From Schoenoplectus triqueter (lineage: Eukaryota > Streptophyta > Magnoliopsida > Poales > Cyperaceae): a stretch of 28,994 bases of DNA. The stretch lies in assembly GCA_964058805.1 (NCBI GenBank), contig CAXKVV010001062.1, positions 1 through 28,994 on the forward strand. The letters run 5' to 3'. Below, in pieces: positions 20,861 through 28,994 of the stretch; position 1 is the first letter of the stretch; the number at the start of each line of letters is the position of its first letter. The position numbers and the translations under genes were made by a program. Under the pieces are notes generated by a model that worked only from the letters and a program-made list of their open reading frames with translations, did not search any database and had not been told where the DNA came from.

Positions 20861-23186
20861 ATGAGTCTCCTAGATCATCTCTGGGATGAGACAGTGGCGG
20901 GACCACAGCCGGACTCCGGCCTTGGCAAGCTCCGGAAACTCTCCAGTTTCTCCCAAACTGGATCCTCCAGTTGGACCGCCAGTGGAGGCAGTTCTCCGGC
21001 CTTGACTCGGAGTTTAACCTTCTTACGGACTGCCACGTCATCCAACGGGTTTTGTGATTCGGGTACCGGGTCTGCGCCTGCTTCTCCGGCCAGCGTGCCC
21101 AGCTCACCGTCGCCTCTTTCACGTGAGATCTTGCTCTCTGTTAGGTTTTGTTTCCTTTTTAGCTGTGGTTGGATCTGGGAGAAATGAAGAGGGAAAAAAT
21201 AAACTAAAATGGATTGAAATTTGCTTTTACCCTGCTTTTTTCCTGGATTGTTGGGTTGGGATCACAATTAGTTACCCCACAAATTAGTTAATTTTCTTTT
21301 ATGTTTCTCATAACTCAATAATGGGTTAAATAAATCTATTTCATTTATTACTATGAACCGGAAATATGAATCCAGTCATTTACATGATCTGCTAGATAAT
21401 AAATTAGTTTGCAGATGTTATTAAAGATCAATTTTTATTCTGTGATTTGCATGCAGCATCTACACCTACAACTCCAAGTGACTGGAGGAGTGCAAGAAGA
21501 AAACAGAGAGCAGCAGCAGACAGTAATGATGCTGTTATACAACCTAGAAGCCCCACCGTGTATGACTGGTAATGCCTTTTCTTTGCTCTCTTTCATTAAA
21601 ATTCTTGATACTATTATCTTTTGAGGAATTCCCAATATCAATTTAGATATGTTTTGTATAAGGCAATCAGTGAGACTGCCAATTTCAGTGATTAGATTGT
21701 TTCAGTACTTATCTTTTTCCTATTGACAGCATATATTTCCAAAATTGCTGCTTTATTAGGATAGGATGCAGTTAAGAGTTCTAAACTTGAGATAATATAG
21801 GCATAACATCAGGTCTAATCAATACTTATATTATTGCAAAACTATATACTATAAATAGTTTTCAGTTGTTGACCTATTGGTCAATAGGTTTAAGTTAGAC
21901 TAAAAGCATAGAATTGTGGAGCAAAATTTTGTTCAATCGAGGCTTATCTGATTGCACATGTGAATGCTAGGACAATTGACTCTCAATTGGATAAATTGGG
22001 TTCATAATTGAGTTTACACAAGAAAGGTTATTTACTTATTGATGAGACCTATTATGTGTTGCCAAAATTATTAAAAAAATAAATTGATCAAACTGCAATA
22101 TATGAGTTTCGATGGTCAATTGGGTTTTTTTCCTTTTCTATCAGAAAGGTGGTGGAGCCACCATTTCGATTCCTTTGGAAACAGTGTTACTTTACCTCCA
22201 CAATTCTCTTTAATTGGAGTATAACTTATTTAAACTATAATTGTCTATTATAAACGTGGTCATTAGTGGGTGTTCTTTAATCCAAGAGCGCACCAACATG
22301 ACAGATTTATTTGTTTAGTTGTCTCTTAAAGAAATGATATATGTATTCATTTTAATCCTGTTTGCTCTTTTTGAGAATATTTATCTAGTAACAACTAATT
22401 ACCATTGTACTGGCTTTCACTGTTACCTTTTTCTTACAATGTATGTTTATAAGTTGAATATATTTTAGTAATTTGTATTCAAAGGAAACTGAGATAAATC
22501 TTACTGTTGCAAATTTACTCCTAACGTTAAGAGCTTTATTTGTTAGAAGTATGGCATTTTAGTCAAAAATATACTCTCAACATTTCAATCTTTATAAAGC
22601 TGAAGAAAAATCGATAACATGGACAACAAATATATTAAGGATAAGTGCTTTATTGACCAATATAATTTAGTTCATAGACTATAGCTGGTAATTGAAAAAA
22701 AAATGGTATTTTGTAATATACATCCCGAGAGAGAATAAGAGAACAAATATGTATTCTTGTTCGCGACTTAAGCTTGATTTTGCCTACTCATTTTATTAAA
22801 TTGATTGAAAAGTTAAATTTGCTTAACATATTGATGATAAGCCTTTAGATAAAAACCATATATTAATTAACTATAAAGATTTGAAATATTTTACTTTTGT
22901 CACTTTTAATGGCCAAATGAAGTAGAAATTGTTTATGTATTTCCTTTGAGAATTTCAGCCAATCAACTATGCGTTTGTATTATGGGGATATATTGAGGAA
23001 ATGGAACTAAAGAGACTTGAAAAAGTTTCTTTCTTGAGCAATTTTCTGGGTATACTTATTGTTGTCTTTGTGTGATGACCATATACGGTATTTTGTTGAT
23101 TCTTTTTCTGTCTTATCATTTGTTTCATATTTCTAAGTTTGTTAAATTTGATTTTCAGGGTGGTAATTAGCTCCTTAGATCGTTAA
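20861..23186 (+). CDS. Dormancy-associated/auxin-repressed (DRM1/ARP) family protein, 133 aa
   Basis: Exons are 20861-21122, 21457-21568 and 23159-23186 (CDS 402 nt). Junctions are TTTCAC|GTGAGA, GCATGCAG|CATCT, GACTG|GTAATG and TTTTCAG|GGTGG, all in phase (Pro88 and Trp125 are split codons). The N-terminus LLDHLWDETVAGPQPD followed by SGLGKLRK is the family signature. The middle is Ser/Pro/Thr-rich, with SPALTRSLTF and a proline-rich SAPASPASVP stretch. STPTTPSDWRSARRK opens exon 2, and RSPTVYDW (118-125) is the conserved C-terminal box, here followed by VVISSLDR. These small, disordered plant proteins are markers of growth arrest and are repressed by auxin; no biochemical activity is established. 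The start is the first ATG after the leader and matches the family N-terminus. It differs from the best-known members in the last eight residues. Confidence 0.9.
21569..23158 (+). other. DRM1-family intron 2 (1590 nt)
   Basis: A long AT-rich intron separates the RSPTVYDW exon from a tiny last coding exon. Inside I see only a short inverted repeat, GACCTATTGGTCAATAGGTT (about 21870). I found no nested gene or element with clear ends. Confidence 0.75.
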
Positions 23187-23655
23187 GAATGAGTCTTAAC
23201 AGTTCTGAAGAAAAGAGAAGAGGGAAGAGCTGTTAGAACGGAACAGCGTTAATTGTGTTTTGTAAACTAGCCATATGTATCTAAGTTAAACTAAAACTTT
23301 GTAATTATTTTGTAACAATATCTCTGTATTGCCTTGCAAAATAAAATTTACCGGCTTTACCGTCTTGATGAGGCTCCAATAAGGACATTAATTGTGTAAT
23401 AAGTTTGAAGAAGTTTGCTATGCTATCTGTGTAATTGCTCAGGTGAACCATCATAAAAGCTCTATTTTAACATAATGAGGCTATAGTAAGTTCAAAAGTT
23501 ATATAATTTCATAAATTTGATAAGTGTACGCAGGTGTGGTCAACATTTAGTATATAGTATAGACATCAGTCGTACACAGGGGCCTGGCCCTATACAATCG
23601 AAATGTTTAGTGGGTGATTAAAAATGATAATATATTTTGAGATTCTATTCACTTA
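23187..23655 (+). other. DRM1-family 3' UTR and downstream spacer
   Basis: The 3' UTR follows the TAA at 23184. A canonical AATAAA lies at 23340-23345, so the transcript probably ends near 23360-23400. The rest, up to the MITE, holds no recognisable feature. Confidence 0.55.
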
Positions 23656-24098
23656 GCGTCTGTTTGGATGGTGACAGGATTAGTGTAAAAATAATATTGT
23701 TTGGGTTAGTAGTTGAGAATAATATGAGGTCAGTGATATCTTCAGAAATGTGAGAAAAGTGTTAATTTGTATTCTTTCGGGTTAGTAAAATGTTATTTGG
23801 ATAGAAACTTAAGAAAAGTGGAGAGAATAGTTAAAATAATTAATTATTTTTTAGTATTTTATTTAATAATAATATTTATTTAATACTACTTCATACTAAT
23901 ATAAAAAAATATATATTTTTTATTATTTTCACTACCCTCATGGAAGCTAATCTGCTAACCCAACGCTTTCTATGGATTAGCGGATTAGCACTGTTCTGCT
24001 ATTATTTTCGATTTCAATTTTATGTTTAGATGGTTGCTAACCCGAAAATAGTACTACTATTTTCATAACAGTTCATTCTACGCCATCCAAACACACCC
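23656..24098. mobile_element. Tourist-like (PIF/Harbinger) MITE, 443 bp
   Basis: The left end is GCGTCTGTTTGGATGG and the right end is CCATCCAAACACACCC, whose reverse complement is GGGTGTGTTTGGATGG. The 3-bp flank TTA occurs on both sides (23653-23655 and 24099-24101), the usual PIF/Harbinger target duplication. The inner part has further imperfect complementarity (GCTAACCC and GGGTTAGT). It has no coding capacity. Confidence 0.78.
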
Positions 24099-24112
24099 TT
24101 AGTTTTCTAACA

Positions 24113-24888
24113 TCTATACTATTATATAAAGTATCTAAGCAATGGAGGCGTCCATTTTTTTTGTCATGGTATTCAAACTTTTATAATACCCATTTTATCT
24201 TTCATATAACGGTTGAGATTCAATTTGATTAACTTCAGCGGCATATATCGTTTCCAGTTTTTTAATTTCCTCTCTATTCGGAAACAATAATTTTTGGAAA
24301 GATAAAGATTTTATTAAAAAATTAATGTCAATCAACCGAAACAATATGATATTGTATCTTTCCTGATAATTGACAGAGTTTATCTGATCATCTTAGTTTA
24401 TAATAATTATTTCCTAAATTGACTTCTCTTATTAGGTGATCTTCTATATTAATTATTCTTTTTTTATATCTTTTATAGAAGTTCTCTCTGATGATATATC
24501 TCACAATTTCATATATAAAAGCACCTGCAAATATTAAAGATGAAGATAACAATCATGTTACGTGTTTTTTACGAAAAAAATAGTTTATTCATTGATAAGT
24601 ATTTTTATTAATGATACGACGTACATCATTTGTATAACTGAAAAGATGAAAAAGAAAAAGCATGATAAATTGACTATCATAGTTGTATAAAAACAGAGAA
24701 GATAATTAGAAATAAATTTCAATCTTTTTTCTCTTAAAAATATTAATCATGTCTTCCATCAAGATATATTAGAAGATAGAGACGGGCAATTTTTGTTTTT
24801 TCTAATATAAATGTATTCATTTGTCAAAATAATTTTTTTATGTATCTAAATAAAAATATCTGCCGCAATGCGCGGGTATGCAGCTAGT
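24113..24888 (+). mobile_element. Non-autonomous Helitron (776 bp)
   Basis: It begins TCTATACTATTATATAAAGT after an A and ends CCGCAATGCGCGGGTATGCA then GCTAGT before a T: TC start, GC-rich hairpin (CCGC/GCGG), CTAGT end and A/T insertion. Its first about 100 bp resemble the 5' ends of the two short Helitrons (GTCCATTTTTT, TTGTCATG, CCATTTTAT), while the interior differs. It encodes no Rep/helicase. Confidence 0.82.
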
Positions 24889-25350
24889 TTTTATTTAATA
24901 TTCAATATTTTCTGATCTATTCTAATTTATTTGATATCAAAGACTGATGGTGGTGTTGTTGTATCCAATATAACAGTCTCCTCCTCCCCAATTGAAATAT
25001 TAGTCCCATCCTCATGTATGACTGAGGTCTATACTATATTATAAATGATTTACTCTGTACTTGATATTTGTCAGATTGTCCCTACTTGCGTGGTGTTCCT
25101 TTCAAATTATGTCAATACCTTCTTGTGTGGCACCAGTTATTTAGCTGATTTTGTCCACAAAGAAAATTATTCAGTCGTTCTTTGCTGGTTATTCTCAGAT
25201 TGGTCTTTATCATACCCTGGAAAAAAAGTGAATGCATGCAATGAATCATTCCTTCTCCCCAAAATGCAAAATAGATTTGCATCGCTGTTGTGCTTTGGAA
25301 AGCACCGTGGCTAATATGCTTCGTACTGAAAAAAGTACAGCGCATATGTG
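24889..25350 (+). other. Upstream region of the ferredoxin gene, no gene seen
   Basis: AT-rich sequence between the Helitron and the ferredoxin promoter. Short open frames on both strands overlap each other and show no domain. Confidence 0.5.
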
Positions 25351-25355
25351 GTTAC

Positions 25356-25384
25356 AAGGCCCAAGGCCCCATGCAACGGGCCGG
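25356..25384 (+). promoter_or_regulatory. Site II-like cluster (GGCCCA repeats)
   Basis: AAGGCCCAAGGCCCC followed by CGGGCCGG. GGCCCA is the complement of TGGGCC, the site II element bound by TCP factors and common in plant promoters for mitochondrial proteins. That fits the downstream gene. A telo-box-like ACCCTAAA follows at 25521-25528, another element often paired with site II. Confidence 0.5.
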
Positions 25385-25688
25385 TAGACAGGCTGAATCG
25401 GGTAAGAATTATCTTCCATTCGCAATTCCTCCTCTTTGCAATTTTCCAATAATTTTTCTCTCCTCCTCTCCAGCGAGTCCGTTTTTGTTATTGTTGTTGA
25501 GCTCGCAGTCGCAGCTCGTGACCCTAAATCCTAATCGGACTTCTGACTCTCGTTCTCTCAACTCCCGCCGTCGCGCCGCCGTCGCCCCCCGTCCAAACTC
25601 ACTGGCTGAGGCGCCTCCGAGCTCAGTCTGATTTACCTCTATCCGTCCTGGACTTGGAGACTGAGCTTCCTCCCGAAGGTTCGCAACA

Positions 25689-25790
25689 ATGTTTTTCGAC
25701 CTCTCCTTTTTTTTTGTTTCTATTTTCTTCTTCGTATTTGTTCTAAACGGAGAGTTCTTCGTATTTTTTCTAAACGGAGAGTTCTCCTAG
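25689..25790 (+). other. Upstream ORF (33 codons) with a tandem 27-bp repeat
   Basis: An ATG at 25689 opens a frame ending TAG at 25788-25790, entirely upstream of the ferredoxin start. A 27-bp direct duplication (25728-25754 and 25755-25781, one mismatch) makes it encode FFVFVLNGE then FFVFFLNGE. The peptide is very hydrophobic. Whether it is in the mature leader is uncertain: AAG|GTTCGC at 25678 and TCCTAG at 25790 could also bound a leader intron that would remove it. Confidence 0.4.
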
Positions 25791-25902
25791 GTAACAGAGT
25801 GAGACCTGGAGCTTGCCCCGGCTCCACTCGGAAGGTGGATTTGGTTTGTATCTGCTCATTCAAGCACACCACTGGAATCGGAGCTCTTCGTCAATTTTAA
25901 CC

Positions 25903-28371
25903 ATGTTTTCTCGAATATCTCGCCTGGGATTACGCATCTTCAACGAGACCAGAGTCGGTTAGCTCTCTCTCTCTCTCTTTCAGTTTCCAATTTAATCCGG
26001 GATTCCCCCCCCCCCCCCCCCCCCCCCCGTTTTCTCCGAAATTTTAGGTAAATTATGTTAATAGTTTGTAGGTTGCAGCTGTTTGATTCAGGCTAGATGT
26101 GTGCATCCGTACCATCCGTACTATTCCTCATTAATAGAATGGTACCAGTAATGGTGCAAGAGCACCAAATATCTTATTAGGGTTTTGTTTTGCTTACTGG
26201 CCTTACTTACTTAATTGAATCTCATTTATGCAACTATGCTGAAACATAATTTTCTTTTACAGAATTTAACTTTAGACCAGTATACTGTAAATTTGCTGAA
26301 ATCTAGTAATGTCTGTTTGCTCGTTTGGTCATTGGTTTACTTTTTACTGGTTTGTGAATATTCATCTTTTAAATTTGGGAATATACTAACGGCAGTTTGA
26401 AAATTTGTGTGACAGCTCAAAATACTGTTACTAAGAGGGGCGTATATAGGTGTCATGACCAAAATCATCGTTTCAACATTATGGTTTGTTCGTTTCCATT
26501 TTCTTTTTTAATATAGTTGCATACTTGCATTTTATAATTGTATTTGCTCATTTTGAGAATTAATCTGAGGCAATGGTTTGGTTTAACGATTAGATCAGCA
26601 GTTGCATTTAGATAGAGCCTTAATTGGGATTCATTCTAGAAAATGATGTTTTTCACATTACCCCAAAAGTTCATGTGTTATATATGCATATGAGACTGTT
26701 AATTCTTCCTTAATAATGATTTTCAGACAAGATTTTTCTTCTCTACTGGTACAACCTCTAGTGATACAACTCAATCAGATGGCAACCAATCAAAAGAAAC
26801 GTAAGGTCTCCTATTTCTATTTGTTAACTCTATGGATGCTCACATTAATTTTGGCCATTATTTAAAGTAATGTCATTTTTTTGGGATGACTGAAAAAATC
26901 TGAAGGATTTCTGTGACATTTGTGGACAAGGATGGGGAGGAGAAGCATATAAATGTTCCAATTGGAATGTCCATGTTAGAGGCAGCTCATGAAAATGACA
27001 TAGAACTTGAAGGTTTTGTTTTTCTCCCTTATCTTGTACATGTAATTAATAGAGTGTACTTGGAGGAGGTGAGAACTAATTTTATAGTTTAAATGTTCAT
27101 TTACTTCCCTTTTTTTACCATTTTCAGATGATAGAAAATGTAGTAGTGATGCTCCGTTGCCATAACAGAATTTTAATATGGTCCTATAAACATCTAGAAT
27201 AGATAACTGTCTAAAAAATGAACTAATGATGAGCAGTGCTTCATCAGAACAGCTAACTGAGATGAACTAATAATATCTCAGTTCTGTCACTGAGGTTAGT
27301 GCCAACCAACATGTATCGAGCAGGCCCCATCAAAGCAAATGACACCAAAACTGTGCACAGTATAGGCATCATCAAGCTGACATAAGCTAATGGTTTATAT
27401 TTTTGGAAAAAGCAGGGGCATGTGAAGGCTCCCTTGCATGTTCTACATGCCATGTGATTGTGATGGTACGATCTTACTTTATGAGGGCTTTTGTGATTAA
27501 AATATTTAAAATTTAAAATTTTATTCTTGCCGTAGTAAGCATTGAGCTTTTGATGTATACCTGTGTAAGATCAAAATGTTTCATACAAACAGTGATAAAA
27601 TCACTTATAACACTTCACAATCTGCTTGGATGCCACAAAAAAATTGCAGTTGCTCCTATTTTGCTTCTTGGTGTAATGTGAATAAATGATGAGTGGGTAT
27701 GAATGATTTTTCCATGGGAAGAAGCAATAAAACGAGATTTGAAGGAATGAAGTATACCTAAAGAGTTTGTTTTGGATAGAAGTGCCGGGAAGATGGCAAT
27801 CCACATACCAGATCCATGATTTAGGAGTTAGTGTCTAGCCATAGGGTATAAATTTTAGGTTCTTAGATTTTTTGTTTAGATTCTAAGGTTTTACAGTTAA
27901 AATCTAGGAGTTATAGTCTAACAGGAAAGTGTAGGACTATTATTATTATTAGCATTACTGTTATAACTATTATGAATGTCTGAATTATTATTAGTACTAT
28001 TATTACCATCATCATCATTATTCTTATTATTATCAATATCATCATTATTGTCATTTTCATCATCATCATTTTTTTTCTTACATTTGAGATCTATGATCTC
28101 TGTTTTCGGATTGGGTTTCATTTCTAGTCTACCCTAATTTATTCGGGATTAAAGGATTTGTTGTTGTTGTATATGGGTATGAGTATTTTCATTCTTCAAG
28201 TGGATTTATAATATTTTGAGGTTTCTACGGGATACCTGAAATTGTGCAATGTTAAAACTTCTAATGAGTTGTACGTAATTTATTGTAGGATGTGAATCAC
28301 TATAACAAATTAGAAGATCCAACTGACGAAGAAAATGACATGCTTGATCTTGCTTTTGGCCTAAGTGAAAC
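25903..28371 (+). CDS. MFDX: Adrenodoxin-like mitochondrial ferredoxin, 3' end beyond window
   Basis: Six exons join in phase: 25903-25957, 26416-26483, 26727-26800, 26906-27012, 27416-27465 and 28289-28371, giving 145 residues so far. The start MFSRISRLGLRIFNETRV is Arg-rich, lacks acidic residues for its first 14 positions and can form an amphipathic helix, as expected of a mitochondrial presequence. The [2Fe-2S] domain begins at ISVTFVDKDGEEKHINV. Cluster ligands are C104, C110 and C113 in ACEGSLACSTCH, followed by the acidic partner-binding segment NKLEDPTDEENDMLDLAF. The fourth cysteine, expected in an SRLGCQ-type motif, is in an exon beyond 28994. The protein passes electrons from mitochondrial ferredoxin reductase to Fe-S cluster assembly and, in plants, also to biotin synthesis. 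Nothing suggests a pseudogene. Confidence 0.92.
26005..26028 (+). repeat. Poly-C run (24 C) in ferredoxin intron 1
   Basis: An uninterrupted run of C begins 48 bp after the intron 1 donor. The length is likely to vary or be misassembled. Confidence 0.9.
27013..27415 (+). other. Ferredoxin intron 4, nothing notable
   Basis: It lies between the exon coding AHENDIELEG and the cluster exon. A minus-strand open frame overlaps the cluster exon and is a shadow. Confidence 0.7.
27933..28076 (+). repeat. Imperfect ATT/ATC trinucleotide microsatellite
   Basis: TATTATTATTATTAG shifts to ACCATCATCATCATTATTC and then TTCATCATCATCATT. It lies directly upstream of the SINE-like tail. Confidence 0.85.
28110..28170 (+). 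mobile_element. SINE 3'-end fragment with TTG tail
   Basis: TTTCTAGTCTACCCTAATTT, ATTCGGGATTAAAGGATT, then TTGTTGTTGT. This closely resembles the shared 3' region of plant Au/TS-type SINEs, which end in (TTG)n. I see no pol III A or B box upstream, so only the tail is supported; the microsatellite may have replaced or expanded inside the body. Confidence 0.5.
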
Positions 28372-28994
28372 GTACGTGCTTCTTTTTTATCTCATATAAT
28401 TATCCCATACTCCTAACATGCCAATGTACCTCCTCCCCTTTTTGACATCGGCGTAATTCCCTATGCTATAATATCCAAGGGTCTCAATTTTACTGCTACA
28501 ATACCAGTTAACTTTTTGTAATATTGTATGGTTCATACTGGTATATTGTGTATGCACATACCTGATGACAATGCTTCCAAGTGTATCCAAGCCAAAGTTA
28601 AATGCGCAGAAACCAATGATAAGCATTTGAGTATGTATGTATGTCAATAGTTTTGCGGGTTTGGTAGTTATATAACCTTGGAAAAAAGTATCACTGGCCC
28701 CTCAACCCTCAACATGAGTAATGTCATGCATGACTATAATAAATGGAAAAATATGGCATGAGGCAGGCAGGAGAGATATTAGTGTTCCTGAGAACAAACA
28801 GAAGTAATGAAGATTTAAAACAATAAAAATATGAGTTAGTTATCAGCTATCATTATTTAAGCATTTATAAACATTTGTTTCTTGTTGGGATGACACATAA
28901 ACTCGTTTACAAACCCCCCCCCCCCCCCCCCCCCAAAAAAAAATAATAATAATAATAATAAAAACAAAAAACAAATGGGGAGTAACATGACGTT
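28372..28994 (+). other. Ferredoxin intron 6, open at window end
   Basis: It begins GTACGTGC. No acceptor followed by the expected last-exon motif is found before the window ends, so the gene continues to the right. Confidence 0.7.
28914..28934 (+). repeat. Poly-C run (21 C) followed by A-rich (AAT)n
   Basis: A pure C run, then AAAAAAAAATAATAATAATA, inside ferredoxin intron 6. Confidence 0.9.

Larger units (their letters stand above)
27466..28288 (+). other. Ferredoxin intron 5 (823 nt)
   Basis: It contains an ATT/ATC trinucleotide tract and a SINE-like tail, listed separately. No other feature is seen. Minus-strand open frames here come from the tract (Asn/Asp-rich) or from chance. Confidence 0.7.

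Noticed and set aside
27918..28121. Asn/Asp-rich minus-strand open frame
   Set aside because: Encoded by the ATT/ATC microsatellite inside a ferredoxin intron.
1..28994. tRNA, rRNA or other structured RNA genes
   Set aside because: No tRNA cloverleaf with B-box GGTTCGAATCC-like sequence, and no rRNA or snRNA motif was recognised by eye on either strand. A covariance-model search would be decisive.

Overview
The window looks like nuclear DNA of a flowering plant, probably a eudicot. It is AT-rich and sparse in genes. Its genes have GT-AG introns, and its transposons are plant types: a Mutator-like element (MULE), Helitrons, short inverted-repeat MITEs, a probable Ty3/Gypsy LTR and a SINE tail. 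I cannot name the species.

Three genes are supported. (1) A two-exon mudrA-like transposase (13242-16108, +) lies inside a complete 5.3-kb MULE (12917-18260). The MULE has inverted termini and an exact 9-bp target duplication. It also carries, convergent with the transposase, the first two exons of a plant mobile domain (PMD/MAIN-like) gene. (2) A three-exon dormancy-associated/auxin-repressed (DRM1/ARP) family gene lies at 20861-23186 (+). (3) An adrenodoxin-like mitochondrial ferredoxin gene starts at 25903 (+). Six exons are in the window, and the last one, with the fourth cluster cysteine, lies beyond the right edge.

Layout: 1-3262 is a direct duplicate of the DRM1 upstream and 5'-leader region (12779-20824), but without the gene. 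Each copy has its own insertions. Copy 1 has two inverted MITEs of one family (1627-2044 and 2745-3160). Copy 2 has the MULE and a short Helitron (18506-18972). The empty sites in the partner copy show that these insertions came after the duplication. Between the copies lie a gene-poor stretch, a probable Gypsy LTR block (from 4203, possibly to 9816), a Helitron (10136-10605), an isolated GC-rich repeat island (10700-10925) and a Helitron remnant (11885-12269). Between DRM1 and the ferredoxin gene, a Tourist-like MITE (23656-24098) sits 14 bp from a larger Helitron (24113-24888).

The most interesting object is the MULE. Both ends carry 27-bp near-palindromes, and at the right end two of them form a perfect 68-bp palindrome. 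The transposase begins with a nine-residue tandem repeat rich in Q, N, Y and T. A truncated PMD gene runs antisense, and its likely leader intron is almost wholly an AT-rich minisatellite. The two host genes are unrelated in function (growth/dormancy-associated protein; mitochondrial Fe-S electron transfer).
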